Below, in pieces: positions 1 through 8,882 of a DNA stretch of 64,000 nt. The first letter of the stretch is position 1, and the number at the start of each line of letters is the position of its first letter. The stretch is taken from the NCBI GenBank assembly GCA_016342685.1, contig JAEINU010000002.1:391085-455084 (forward strand). Direction: 5' to 3'. Below the pieces are notes generated by a model, which was not told the origin of the DNA, searched no databases, and was given only the letters and a program-made list of their open reading frames with translations. This stretch comes from Bacteroidales bacterium. GTDB taxonomy: Bacteria > Bacteroidota > Bacteroidia > Bacteroidales > UBA12077. Both the position numbers and the translations under genes were made by a program.

Positions 1-776
1 AGATTCCCAATCTCATCTAGGAATAAGGTGCCCTTTGATGCTAGTTCTATCCTGCCTGGTTTATCTATTTTAGCATCAGTAAATGCCCCCTTAACATAAC
101 CAAATAACTCACTTTCAAATAAAGAATCCGGTAAAGCTGAAACATCAAGATTTACAAACACTTCGTTTGAGCGATTAGATTTTCTATGAATCTCTCGGGC
201 AATTAGCTCTTTCCCTGTACCATTCTCGCCAAGGATAAGAATATTTGCATCTGTCTTTGCTACTTTATTTATAGTTTTAAATACATCTCTTATTTCGTTA
301 GATTCACCTATTATATCAGGGAATTGCTGCGAAATATTTTCGTTAAGGTGCTGCTGTTTTTGACGAAGATTAATTATTTCGCATTTTGATTTACGGAGTT
401 TATATGCATTTTCAATCGTAGTAATAAATTTTTCATCGTCCCATGGCTTTTGAATAAAGTCGGTTCCTCCTTCACGAATAGCTTTTACTGCTAATTCAAA
501 ATCACCATAAGCTGTTATAAAAACTACAATAGCCTCAGAATCAACTTTTAGAATCTCATTCATCCAATAAATCCCTTCATTACCAGTACTTACGCCAGCA
601 TTATAGTTCATATCCAGTATAATTACATCGAATAATTCTTTAGATAATATTGATGGAATAGTATTTGGATTTCTTGTAGTATGAATCTTTCCAAAATGAT
701 TTGAGAGAAGCATCTCAATTGCTATTAAAATCTCTTCATTATCGTCAACAACAAGTATTTTAGCATCTTTATACAT
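1..776 (-). CDS. Sigma-54-dependent response regulator, NtrC family (partial, C-terminus outside window)
   Basis: Reading the minus strand from the ATG at 774-776 gives about 258 residues that run off the window start. Residues 1-120 form a receiver domain with the acidic pair D11/D12, phospho-acceptor D55 and the conserved FITAYGD and KPW segments. After a linker comes the AAA+ sigma-54 activator domain with Walker A GENGTGKE, the sigma-54 contact loop as GAFTDA (a GAFTGA variant) and Walker B GTLFLDEIGN at the very edge. The DNA-binding end is missing only because the window stops. It is divergent from the permease gene at 973. The spacer holds a large inverted repeat and a sigma-54-like promoter, so it probably activates those permeases. 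The partner sensor kinase is not visible. Confidence 0.95.
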   Translation of the reverse strand, partial: MYKDAKILVVDDNEEILIAIEMLLSNHFGKIHTTRNPNTIPSILSKELFDVIILDMNYNAGVSTGNEGIYWMNEILKVDSEAIVVFITAYGDFELAVKAIREGGTDFIQKPWDDEKFITTIENAYKLRKSKCEIINLRQKQQHLNENISQQFPDIIGESNEIRDVFKTINKVAKTDANILILGENGTGKELIAREIHRKSNRSNEVFVNLDVSALPDSLFESELFGYVKGAFTDAKIDKPGRIELASKGTLFLDEIGN

Positions 777-814
777 ACTATTTGAATTGTATTATAAATC
801 AAACTTACTAAATA

Positions 815-856
815 AATGAGTAATATTTACACACACATCGGTAAATATTACTCATT
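815..856. promoter_or_regulatory. Perfect 16-bp inverted repeat, candidate enhancer (UAS) for the sigma-54 activator
   Basis: Arms 815-830 and 841-856 are exact reverse complements (AATGAGTAATATTTAC) around a 10-base spacer. It lies between divergent genes, so a terminator role is unlikely. It sits about 50 bp upstream of the sigma-54-like promoter at 908-923, a usual distance for an NtrC-type binding site. The assignment to the adjacent regulator is inference. Confidence 0.6.
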
Positions 857-907
857 CAAATTTAACTTAAAAAACGCAATCCTATGATTATGTGACACTT
901 AAAGCCG

Positions 908-923
908 TGGCACATCAATTGAC
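908..923 (+). promoter_or_regulatory. Candidate sigma-54 (-24/-12) promoter for the permease genes
   Basis: The site reads TGGCAC, five bases, TTGAC. The -24 GG (909-910) and the -12 G (921) are exactly 12 bases apart as in the TGGCACG-N4-TTGCW consensus. The one important mismatch is A instead of C at 922. It is 50 bp upstream of the ATG at 973 and downstream of the inverted repeat at 815-856. Confidence 0.55.
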
Positions 924-972
924 TAATACTAAAAATAAATATTAAAATTATAATTAATAAATTTAACATATC

Positions 973-3375
973 ATGCTTAAAAGTTATTTTATAATTGCTG
1001 TAAGAAATCTGATTCGACAAAAAGGTTATTTTATCATAAACCTTTTAGGCCTAACAATTGGATTAACCGCCTGTCTTTTAATAAGTTTTTATGTAATTGA
1101 TGATTTAAGCTATGATAAATTTCACGAAAAGGGTGATCGAATATATCGTGTTGGTTATCAGCTCAAAGATCCAAGTGGAGAAATTCATAAAGGAGTTACA
1201 ACGGAATATAAACTTAGGGAACTTTTCGTAAACTATTACAACCAAATAGAATCTTTTGTGCGAATAAGCACTCCTGGATCATTTATTATAAAAAATGGAG
1301 AAATAGAATTTTATCAGAATAACGTTTCACTTGTAGAAAAAGACTTTTTTAATGTTTTTACTTATGAATGGATTATGGGTGATAAAGAAACAGCACTAAA
1401 TGAGCCTTTTTCTGCAGTTATTACTGAATCAGTATCAAAAAAATATTTTGGGGATTCAATCCCAATAGGAAAAACGCTTGATTTAGTTACCTACTTAGGA
1501 AATGCACCTATTAAAATTACCGGTGTAATTAAAGATATGCCGAATAACTCTCATTTCAATTTGAGCATTATGGCTTCAATGGAATCGGCAAAATTTATAT
1601 ACAACGATATGATGCTAAATAACTGGGGCGAAATGACTGGTTATAGTTATATTCTTTTACCAGAAAAAACCTCAATTGAATCATTGCATGAACTTTCAGA
1701 AAAATTTATCGATCAAACTTTTGGAGAAGATAGCTATCGTGAAATGCTGTTTCAGCCATTATTTGATATTCATTTACATTCAAATACTAGATTTGAAATT
1801 CAAGCAAATGGAAATATTAGGAATGTTATAATTTTCTCGATAATTGCCATATTTATTCTTTTAATTGCTACAATAAACTATATGAATCTTGCAACAGCAC
1901 GATCTGCAAAAAGGTCACTTGAAGTGGGTATGCGTAAAATCCTAGGGGCAAAAAGAAGAAATCTGGTAATTCAATTTATAGGTGAAGCAACACTAATTAG
2001 TTTTATTTCCGTTTGGCTTTCAATTGCACTATCAGACATATTAATGCCATACTTCAATCAAATTTCTAACAAGCAAATAGATATTAACTGGATGAATAAT
2101 TTATGGATAATAATACTTACTATCTTGTTTTCTTTTATTATTGGTATTGTATCAGGAAGTTATCCCGCTTTTTATTTAAGCTCTTTTAAACCTTTAAAGG
2201 TTTTAAAAGAAAGAAATAAAGTATCATCATCTAACTCAATACTCCGAAAAGGTTTAATTGTATCACAATTTGTTATTTCTACTTTATTAATCATTTGTAC
2301 TTTAGTTGTATTTATACAATATAAATACATGAAAAATAAGCCTATAGGGATTAATCCGACAAATATTGTTAATGTAAGACATCCAGGAATAGAAAATTAC
2401 CAATCTTTTAAACAAGAACTTCTTAAAAATCCACTAATTAAAAATGTGACAGCTTCAAACAAAAAACCAACAAGAAAATTAAGCAGCAATTTAAGTTATA
2501 AGGCCGAAAATGTTGATAGTGAAGGTAAATCTATAAAAATTGTAACGGTTGATTATGATTTCTTTGAAACATTAGAAAATAAAATTATAGAAGGAAGAAG
2601 CTTTTCGAATAAGAATTCAGCCGATCAAAACTCAACTTTTATTATAAATGAACAAGCAATGAAAGAGTTTGGTTGGGATAACACACTAGGTAAAACATTT
2701 ACAACTTATACTTTTAGTCCCGACATTGATAATTGGATCGAAAGAAAGGGAACAATTATTGGAGTTGCAGAAGATTTTCATTTTGAATCTGTTCATAATG
2801 AAATTGTTCCTGTTGTTTATTTTATAGACGAAAATTGGAGGAATTGGGTTTCAATAAAAATTAGTTCGTCCAATGTAAGTGAAACCATGAAGTTTATAAA
2901 GAAAACTTGGGACGATCTAGATGTTGATGTTCGTTATGACCCATCGTTCTATGAAGAAAACTTAGACTCTTTATACCGCGCCGAGAAAAGATTCTTTATA
3001 CTATTTATAATTTTCTCAAGTTTAGCAATCTCAATTGCTTGTTTAGGGATTTTCGGTTTAGCATCCTTTACAGCTGAACAAAAAACAAAAGAAATAGGAA
3101 TTCGGAAAGTAATGGGTGCTTCAGTTACAACAATAATAAAATTAATTAACAAGGAATTTTTAAAGTTAGTTTTAGTATCTAATATTATTGCATGGCCAAT
3201 AGCATGGTATTTTATGAAAAACTGGCTTAACAATTTTACTTATCGAATTGATCTTTCCATATGGCCATTTCTACTTAGCGGAATAATTGCAATTTTTATT
3301 GCCTTAGCATCGGTAAGCTATCAAGCTTTAAAAGCTAGCAGTACAAATCCAGTAAATGCTTTACGTTACGAATAA
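973..3375 (+). CDS. FtsX/MacB-like ABC transporter permease, double FtsX-domain type (copy 1)
   Basis: This 800-residue protein has the Bacteroidetes layout of two MacB_PCD/FtsX halves. There is a membrane helix at about 20-42, a periplasmic domain to about 280, a membrane bundle to about 410 carrying the cytoplasmic motif EVGMRKILGAKR, a helix at about 427-450, a second periplasmic domain, and a final bundle at about 675-790 with KEIGIRKVMGAS. Such permeases work with a LolD/MacB-type ATPase in mechanotransmission or export of lipoproteins, peptides or drugs; no ATPase is seen nearby. It is a tandem paralogue of the gene at 3451 and lies behind a sigma-54-like promoter opposite an NtrC-type regulator, suggesting envelope-stress or efflux control. 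The substrate is unknown. Confidence 0.9.
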   Translation: MLKSYFIIAVRNLIRQKGYFIINLLGLTIGLTACLLISFYVIDDLSYDKFHEKGDRIYRVGYQLKDPSGEIHKGVTTEYKLRELFVNYYNQIESFVRISTPGSFIIKNGEIEFYQNNVSLVEKDFFNVFTYEWIMGDKETALNEPFSAVITESVSKKYFGDSIPIGKTLDLVTYLGNAPIKITGVIKDMPNNSHFNLSIMASMESAKFIYNDMMLNNWGEMTGYSYILLPEKTSIESLHELSEKFIDQTFGEDSYREMLFQPLFDIHLHSNTRFEIQANGNIRNVIIFSIIAIFILLIATINYMNLATARSAKRSLEVGMRKILGAKRRNLVIQFIGEATLISFISVWLSIALSDILMPYFNQISNKQIDINWMNNLWIIILTILFSFIIGIVSGSYPAFYLSSFKPLKVLKERNKVSSSNSILRKGLIVSQFVISTLLIICTLVVFIQYKYMKNKPIGINPTNIVNVRHPGIENYQSFKQELLKNPLIKNVTASNKKPTRKLSSNLSYKAENVDSEGKSIKIVTVDYDFFETLENKIIEGRSFSNKNSADQNSTFIINEQAMKEFGWDNTLGKTFTTYTFSPDIDNWIERKGTIIGVAEDFHFESVHNEIVPVVYFIDENWRNWVSIKISSSNVSETMKFIKKTWDDLDVDVRYDPSFYEENLDSLYRAEKRFFILFIIFSSLAISIACLGIFGLASFTAEQKTKEIGIRKVMGASVTTIIKLINKEFLKLVLVSNIIAWPIAWYFMKNWLNNFTYRIDLSIWPFLLSGIIAIFIALASVSYQALKASSTNPVNALRYE

Positions 3376-3450
3376 AACATACAATAAATAGAAAGATTAT
3401 AGGTATTTGTATATTACAAAAGTCCTAACAAATTCTAATAAATAAAACAT

Positions 3451-5862
3451 ATGATAAAGAATCATTTTATAGTCGCAATACGAAACTTAATCAGACAGAA
3501 AGCTTATTTTATAATTAATCTTTTAGGACTAACAATAGGATTAACAGCTTGTTTACTGCTAACATTTTATATAATTGATGAATTAAGTTACGATCGTTAT
3601 CACGAAAAAGCAGAGCGAATTTACCGAATAGGTTATGATGTTGAGAAACCGAATGGAGATAAGGCACTTCAGATCTTAACAGAATATATGCTAAAGGAAT
3701 CGTTCGAAAGTTACTTTAATCAAATTGAATCCTTTGTAAGGATTGGATATCCCAGCACTTACTATGTTGAATATGAAGATAAAAAATTCTATGAGTCAAA
3801 TATTTCATTGGTGGATAAAGATTTTTTTGATGTATTTACTTATGAATGGATTGCAGGCGATCCAAAAGGTGCTTTGGACGAACCATTTACAATTGTAATA
3901 ACAGAAAGCGTTGCAAAGAAGTTTTTTGGAGATGAGAATCCAATAAATAAAACACTCGACATTATGACAAATGTAGGTGAAGCTCCATCTCGGATTACAG
4001 GCGTAATTAAAGACATGCCTAAGAATTCTCATTTTCATCTTAATATTATGCTATCTATGGGTTCTGCCCCAAATGTACTATCACATTTGCAATTAACAGA
4101 TTGGGGTAACATGTCAGTGTATTGCTACCTGCTAATGCCTGAAAACACATCAATTGAATCAATCCAAAAGAAGGGTAAAGAGTTTACCGGACAAATGCGT
4201 GGAGATGAAGGAACTTTTCTACCTGATTTATTGATTCAACCTTTGTTAGATATCCATTTGCATTCGAATGACAGTTTGGAAATTGAACCTAACGGAAATT
4301 ATAGGAATGTTATAATATTCTCAATAATAGCAATCTTTCTACTGCTTATAGCTTCAATAAATTACATGAATCTTGCGACTGCACGTTCTGCAAAAAGATC
4401 GTTAGAAGTAGGTATGCGTAAAGTGCTGGGAGCAAAAAAACAGAGTCTCGTATTTCAATTCTTAGGAGAAGCTATTATAATGACTTTTCTCTCATTGATA
4501 TTATCTCTTGCATTAGCCGATATTCTGATGCCCGCATTTAATAAAATTGCAGGAAAGGAAATAAACATTGTATGGATGAATAATTTGTGGATAATCTTAT
4601 TAACATTTATTATTGCAATCGTAATTGGAATCTTCTCTGGTAGTTATCCCGCATTTTTTCTAAGCTCAGTAAAACCTCTTAATGCATTGAAAAATAAATC
4701 GAAAAACTCTTCATCCAGTTCAATTTTAAGAAAAGTACTGGTTATTTTCCAATTTTCAATATCTGTGATTCTTATCGTATGTACTTTAATTGTTTTCTTA
4801 CAATGGTCATATATGAAGAATAAACCTTTGGGTGTTAACCCTTCAAATATAATATTAATGCGTCATCCAGGGACAAAAAAATATGAAACTTTTAAAGCAG
4901 AATTACTGAAAAATCCAAATATTACAAGCATATCAGCTTCACTTATGCGTCCCCCATACCGGTTGTCATACAACCTAAGCTATACTGCGGAAGGTATAGA
5001 ATTCAACGGTCAAAAATCTATAAAGTTGGTTCCAGTTGAGTATGACTATTTTAAGACCTTAGAAAATAAAATAGTTGAAGGTAGGAGTTTTGACAGAAAT
5101 ATAAGAGCAGATGAAAATTCCACTTTTATTTTAAATGAAGCTGCTATTAAAGAATTTGGATGGGATGATCCCGTAGGAAAAATGTTTGAAACAAGTAAAG
5201 TTGATTTTACAACTGGTGAATGGGTTCCCCGTAAAGGACAAGTTGTGGGTGTCGCTGAAGATTTTCATTTCGAATCGGTACGCAGTAAAATTGAACCTGT
5301 TGTTTATTATATTAATCATGAGATGCTACGTTGGTCGATTATAAAAATAAAGCCATTGAATACCAGCGAAACATTGGAGTATATTAAAGAAAAATGGGAC
5401 GATCTGAATGTTGAAATAAATTATGCGCCATCTTTCTATAATGATGATCTGGATAATCTGTATGGAGCTGAAGAGCGTTTTCTTCAGTTATTTGTTATTT
5501 TTTCGGGATTAGCAATTGCTATAGCATGTATGGGTATTTATGGTCTGGCGTCATATACCGCTGAACAACGTACAAAGGAGATAGGTATTCGGAAAGTGAT
5601 GGGTGCTTCTGTAACAACAATTATAAGCTTAATTAATAAAGAATTTCTAAAATTAGTATTAGTTTCTAATCTTATTGCATGGCCTATAGCTTGGTATTTT
5701 ATGAAAAACTGGCTAAATGATTTCACTTATCAGATTGATCTTTCTGTATGGCCATTTGTACTTAGCGGAATCATTGCTGTTCTGATAGCAATAGCATCTG
5801 TAAGCTATCAAGCTTTAAAAGCCAGTAGTACAAATCCTGTAAATACTTTGCGCTACGAATAA
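3451..5862 (+). CDS. FtsX/MacB-like ABC transporter permease (copy 2, tandem paralogue)
   Basis: An 803-residue protein, collinear with the gene 75 bp upstream and very similar along its whole length (for example INLLGLTIGLTACLL near the N-terminus, KEIGIRKVMGAS near the C-terminus and the shared ending NPVNxLRYE). Two periplasmic domains alternate with FtsX membrane bundles. The C-terminal membrane half is more conserved between the copies than the periplasmic parts, as expected for duplicated permeases with diverging ligands or partners. It is probably cotranscribed with copy 1. The transcript ends in the repeat/terminator element at 5880-6016. No ATP-binding subunit is encoded nearby, so the partner ATPase must be elsewhere. 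Confidence 0.9.
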   Translation: MIKNHFIVAIRNLIRQKAYFIINLLGLTIGLTACLLLTFYIIDELSYDRYHEKAERIYRIGYDVEKPNGDKALQILTEYMLKESFESYFNQIESFVRIGYPSTYYVEYEDKKFYESNISLVDKDFFDVFTYEWIAGDPKGALDEPFTIVITESVAKKFFGDENPINKTLDIMTNVGEAPSRITGVIKDMPKNSHFHLNIMLSMGSAPNVLSHLQLTDWGNMSVYCYLLMPENTSIESIQKKGKEFTGQMRGDEGTFLPDLLIQPLLDIHLHSNDSLEIEPNGNYRNVIIFSIIAIFLLLIASINYMNLATARSAKRSLEVGMRKVLGAKKQSLVFQFLGEAIIMTFLSLILSLALADILMPAFNKIAGKEINIVWMNNLWIILLTFIIAIVIGIFSGSYPAFFLSSVKPLNALKNKSKNSSSSSILRKVLVIFQFSISVILIVCTLIVFLQWSYMKNKPLGVNPSNIILMRHPGTKKYETFKAELLKNPNITSISASLMRPPYRLSYNLSYTAEGIEFNGQKSIKLVPVEYDYFKTLENKIVEGRSFDRNIRADENSTFILNEAAIKEFGWDDPVGKMFETSKVDFTTGEWVPRKGQVVGVAEDFHFESVRSKIEPVVYYINHEMLRWSIIKIKPLNTSETLEYIKEKWDDLNVEINYAPSFYNDDLDNLYGAEERFLQLFVIFSGLAIAIACMGIYGLASYTAEQRTKEIGIRKVMGASVTTIISLINKEFLKLVLVSNLIAWPIAWYFMKNWLNDFTYQIDLSVWPFVLSGIIAVLIAIASVSYQALKASSTNPVNTLRYE

Positions 5863-5879
5863 GGTATTAATTAAAATTT

Positions 5880-6016
5880 AAAGAGACCATCTAAAAAATC
5901 AGAAAGTTATCTATACTTCGACAAGCTCAGCATGACAACTCCCTATTAATTAGCCTGTCACACTGAACCTGTCGAAGTATTTTTGTTTAGAGCTATCTTT
6001 TGGGACACCCTCTTTT
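5880..6016. repeat. Composite element: palindromic TTCGACAAGCTCAG repeat pair inside outer terminator arms
   Basis: Inner arms at 5914-5936 and 5956-5979 are inverted copies of the dispersed repeat (core TTCGACAAGCTCAG / CTGAACCTGTCGAA). Outer arms AAGAGACCATCTAAAA (about 5880-5896) and TTTTGGGACACCCTCTTTTTTT (about 5996-6016, ending in a T run) are imperfect reverse complements. It lies between convergent genes and probably ends transcription of the permease pair. The same architecture recurs at 40133-40221 and 51817-51957. Confidence 0.65.
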
Positions 6017-6017
6017 T

Positions 6018-6479
6018 TTACACACTAAATTCTCTTTCGATTCTTTGTTCCAGAGATATAAATGATTCAGTGCGCCCCACCCCTGATATATTCTGCATTT
6101 TATTTACCAACACATTCATTAAATGATTGTTATCAACACAATAAATCTTAACTAACAAAGCCCAAGTACCGGTAGTAAAATGACATTCAACAATTTCTGG
6201 AATCTTTTCTAATTCCTTAATTACATTATTGTAAACATTGGGTTTATCAAGCAGTATTCCAACAAAAGCACAAATATCGAAACCAACAGCTTTGGGTTGT
6301 ACTGTAAATTTAGAACCACTAATAATTCCAGCTTCTTCGAGCTTTTTAATTCGTTGATGAATTGCTGCCCCTGAAATTCCACATGCACGAGCAATCTCAA
6401 GAAAAGGAGTACGCGCATTTTTTATTAAATAAGATAAAATAGTTCTATCTGTAGCATCAATTTGTACTTTCTTATTCAT
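6018..6479 (-). CDS. Lrp/AsnC family transcriptional regulator
   Basis: At 153 residues it has the standard size for the family. Residues 5-60 form the winged HTH (DATDRTILSYLIKNAR ... ISGAAIHQRIKKLEEAGII). Residues 70-150 form the RAM/AsnC ligand-binding domain, with the typical CHFTTGTWALLVKI strand pair. Lrp-type proteins bind amino acids as octamers and regulate amino-acid metabolism. The gene stands alone and convergent to the permease pair, with its own -7 element upstream. The amino-acid catabolic block at 13472-22516 is a plausible but unproven target. Confidence 0.93.
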   Translation of the reverse strand: MNKKVQIDATDRTILSYLIKNARTPFLEIARACGISGAAIHQRIKKLEEAGIISGSKFTVQPKAVGFDICAFVGILLDKPNVYNNVIKELEKIPEIVECHFTTGTWALLVKIYCVDNNHLMNVLVNKMQNISGVGRTESFISLEQRIEREFSV

Positions 6480-6504
6480 ATCATATCAAATTATAATTAG
6501 CACA

Positions 6505-6512
6505 CAAATATA
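6505..6512 (-). promoter_or_regulatory. Bacteroidetes -7 element for the Lrp gene
   Basis: The minus strand reads TATATTTG, matching the phylum consensus TAnnTTTG, 26 bases upstream of the Lrp ATG. No convincing TTG at -33 was found at the right spacing. Confidence 0.45.
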
Positions 6513-6568
6513 AGTAACAATTCGTAAGCATTAAACCCAAACAATAATAAAAAACTACAATCACAGAC

Positions 6569-6606
6569 AAAAAAAAGAGACTTAACTCTTTGGCTAAACC
6601 TCTTTT
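6569..6606 (-). terminator. Rho-independent terminator after the secreted protein gene 6628-7251
   Basis: On the minus strand AAAAGAGGTTTA pairs with TAAGTCTCTTTT (two G-U pairs), followed by a run of T. It sits 22 bases after the stop of the gene at 6628-7251. Confidence 0.6.
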
Positions 6607-6627
6607 AGTCGACAATCTAATTCAAAT

Positions 6628-7251
6628 CTAATTGTAAGTATTTTCGGTAAACTCAATATCAGATGGTGGTTCAAATTTCGAAGCTGGTATTGATATATCT
6701 TCATCAAACTTAATAGCTACTTCATTTACTTCGATTCCCATTAAATTTACTGTCGATTTTAGAACAACCGTTTTATAAATCCATGACTTTGCTCCCATCA
6801 CCTCAATTACTTCACATTTATAACCTAAGAAATTCTCAGGTGCTAATTTTTCACCTCCAAAAGCATTTAACATATCATCTTCGAATTTCTTCTTCTCTGC
6901 ATCGGTCATATCTTCAGAAAAATCTACGGCATCGTAGTATGAATCTGTTCCCATGACAGCAGTTCCATCTAACAAATTAATATCCCAATACTTGTTCCCA
7001 TCAGAAATATGAATAGAGTGAATCTCTTCTTTCTGAACCATTCCGAAAATTTTTACTTCTGAAACTGATTTAATTTCTTCACGTTCTTTATCCCCATAAT
7101 CGTCCCACCAGATTTTTTTCGTTCCTTTTGAGCTTCCGGTTAATTCGTACTCAATATAACCCGACTTTACAATATATCGATCAATACCTTCTTGAGCAAA
7201 AAGTATACCCACCGAAAAGATACAAACTAAACTTAAAACTATCTTTTTCAT
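6628..7251 (-). CDS. Secreted protein of unknown function
   Basis: A 207-residue protein with a clear signal peptide (MKKIVLSLVCIFSVGILFAQ). The mature part is strand-rich with repeated features such as GYIEYELTG, KKIWWDDYG, the core DGNKYWDINL, GYKCEVIEVMGAKSWIYK and a final ASKFEPPSDIEF. I recall similar periplasmic or outer-membrane-associated proteins in marine Bacteroidales but cannot name a function. It is the last gene of the minus-strand row of secreted proteins and ends at the hairpin at 6569-6606. Confidence 0.8.
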   Translation of the reverse strand: MKKIVLSLVCIFSVGILFAQEGIDRYIVKSGYIEYELTGSSKGTKKIWWDDYGDKEREEIKSVSEVKIFGMVQKEEIHSIHISDGNKYWDINLLDGTAVMGTDSYYDAVDFSEDMTDAEKKKFEDDMLNAFGGEKLAPENFLGYKCEVIEVMGAKSWIYKTVVLKSTVNLMGIEVNEVAIKFDEDISIPASKFEPPSDIEFTENTYN

Positions 7252-7255
7252 CCGT

Positions 7256-7456
7256 TTACTGTTTAATTATTTTATGAAAAACAATATTGTTATCTGAATA
7301 TATCTTTACAATATAAACACCTGACTTTAAACACTTAATATCTATTAATTTATTATTATTTGAATGTATATATATCTTACCATCAACTCCAATAATTTCT
7401 GTTTTAAAATCTGTTCCTATCCCTTTAATCTTTAATATATCTGATAGAAAAACCAC
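7256..7456 (-). pseudogene. Out-of-frame remnant of a T9SS (Por_Secre_tail) sorting domain
   Basis: The 66-codon frame contains the second half of a type IX secretion sorting domain: EIIGVDGKIYIHSNNNKL, then IDIKCLKSGVYIVKI and the ending KIIKQ followed by a stop. The first half (the PNP segment) is absent. It overlaps the end of the FISUMP gene (7425-8042) by 32 bases in the +1 frame, and its predicted start lies inside that gene. So it is probably a leftover C-terminus joined after a deletion or frameshift, not an independent gene. A functional frameshifted product cannot be excluded. Confidence 0.55.
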
Positions 7457-8042
7457 TTAGTTTATGATGATCACGAAATTGAATCACTTGATTATTGGTA
7501 TGCATTATTTCAATATCATCACTTTCTGCACCTTCAGTATTTGTCCACCAATACGCAAATAGCCCTTTATACATAAACATACTAACATTATTCATGTAAC
7601 ATCCCCCAGGAAGAGCAGAAAAACCACTACTGTTTGTTACCTTATCGGATGTATTATTTCCCCAATATTCAGCACTAGGCTCCATCATTTTATAAGCTGC
7701 TTTTATTGGTCCTCCTACATAATCAATTAGCATATTACATTCATCAGTACTTGGAATATGCCAACCATCAGGACAAATATTTTTTGCTGTTTCGTATGTA
7801 TATAAATATCCATATGTGGCAACGTTGCCTTCATCATTATTGTAAGCCCAACATCCTGTATCTGCTTTGAAAGCAAAATTTTCCATCATCCACTCCTGAT
7901 CTCCAATTTTTACATATTTGTACGTTTTACCATCTCTGCTATCGGTAAAGGTTTTACTCTCAATAGGTTTATTACATGACATTGTTACTATCGATAATAT
8001 CATTATACCTATTAGTGCCGATTTAAATAAAAAAGTTTTCAT
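7425..8042 (-). CDS. FISUMP (Fibrobacter succinogenes major paralogous) domain lipoprotein
   Basis: 205 residues with a lipoprotein signal (ILSIVTMSC, lipidated Cys at about 23). The rest is a FISUMP domain (TIGR02145): TYKYVKIGDQEWMMENFAF, a YGYLYTYETAKNICPDGWHIPS core, NSSGFSALPGGC and the closing GFSIRYIKD. This is a C-type-lectin-like surface fold common in Bacteroidetes and Fibrobacter, of unknown ligand. The protein ends naturally at VRCVKD-type residues like its paralogue at 9464, but a T9SS tail relic follows in another frame. It probably sits on the outer membrane. Confidence 0.88.
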   Translation of the reverse strand: MKTFLFKSALIGIMILSIVTMSCNKPIESKTFTDSRDGKTYKYVKIGDQEWMMENFAFKADTGCWAYNNDEGNVATYGYLYTYETAKNICPDGWHIPSTDECNMLIDYVGGPIKAAYKMMEPSAEYWGNNTSDKVTNSSGFSALPGGCYMNNVSMFMYKGLFAYWWTNTEGAESDDIEIMHTNNQVIQFRDHHKLSGFSIRYIKD

Positions 8043-8152
8043 AGTTTATAAAATTAATTTAATTATTATTTCTTGTAACTCAATAGTTTTAAGCATGTTA
8101 TTTTGTGCTTAAGCAAATAATAAAAACATATGTTAAAAATGGCTACCAATTC

Positions 8153-8740
8153 TTACAAACAATTCTTTCTCAAATATTTACCTAAAACCGCACCTCCATT
8201 AGAATAAGCACCAGCAACTCTCTCTCCTGAATCTGGATGTGCTGCACCACTCGCTTTACTCATCTTCATAGAAGCAATTATATTATCTGGAGCGTTTGTT
8301 TCTATGAAACTAATTTCAAGATCGATAGCAGCCGCCTTAGATTGAAATCCAAATTGAAAACCAGGTTCAGTAAAAGTTGTTTTCACGATCATTGTATATT
8401 TAAAATCTGAGTTATCTTCAGCAACAAATAAGCTTTTTGAATATTTTCCTAACGTATGGATAAACTTCTCATTAAAACGTTCTCTATCAGCAAAAAAATC
8501 GCTTTTCCATTTTTCACCACTTCCTTCTTCCTTCTTTTCTTTCTCTTCCACTTTTTCATCAATATACTCTTGAAGTGTCATTTTTCCATATTTCATATCA
8601 TTAGGATACACAAAAACAACACTTATTTCAGCTACGTCTTTTAAAAAAGATAAATCGCCTGATTCTACTTTAACTTTTTGTGCATTTGTAGTACCTATTA
8701 TACTTAAAAACGCAACGAATAATAAAATAATATTTTTCAT
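8153..8740 (-). CDS. Secreted protein of unknown function
   Basis: 195 residues starting with a signal peptide (MKNIILLFVAFLSIIGTTNAQ). A strongly charged KVEEKEKKEEGSGEK stretch near residues 63-77 is followed by a folded part ending AYSNGGAVLGKYLRKNC. This resembles Bacteroidetes periplasmic proteins that end in (A)YxxAGKxLGKxxKK, for which I know no assigned function. It belongs to the minus-strand row of secreted proteins. A hairpin separates it from the lipoprotein gene upstream, so it may be transcribed separately. Confidence 0.8.
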   Translation of the reverse strand: MKNIILLFVAFLSIIGTTNAQKVKVESGDLSFLKDVAEISVVFVYPNDMKYGKMTLQEYIDEKVEEKEKKEEGSGEKWKSDFFADRERFNEKFIHTLGKYSKSLFVAEDNSDFKYTMIVKTTFTEPGFQFGFQSKAAAIDLEISFIETNAPDNIIASMKMSKASGAAHPDSGERVAGAYSNGGAVLGKYLRKNCL

Positions 8741-8797
8741 AATTTTGATTTTGGTTATTTATTAATTTTGGTTATTTATCTTCTAATTTAGAAAAGT

Positions 8798-8826
8798 ATT
8801 TCCCCGATTCTTCAAATCGGGGAAAT
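8798..8826 (-). terminator. Strong hairpin, probable terminator of the lipoprotein gene 8883-9413
   Basis: Arms ATTTCCCCGATT (8798-8809) and AATCGGGGAAAT (8815-8826) are perfectly complementary with a 5-base loop. On the minus strand it is followed by a weak T-rich tract, 57 bases past the stop of 8883-9413. Confidence 0.65.
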
Positions 8827-8882
8827 CATTCTTTTATATGCTAGAATAAATCACCTTTGCATAAAACACTATAGCACAGCTT

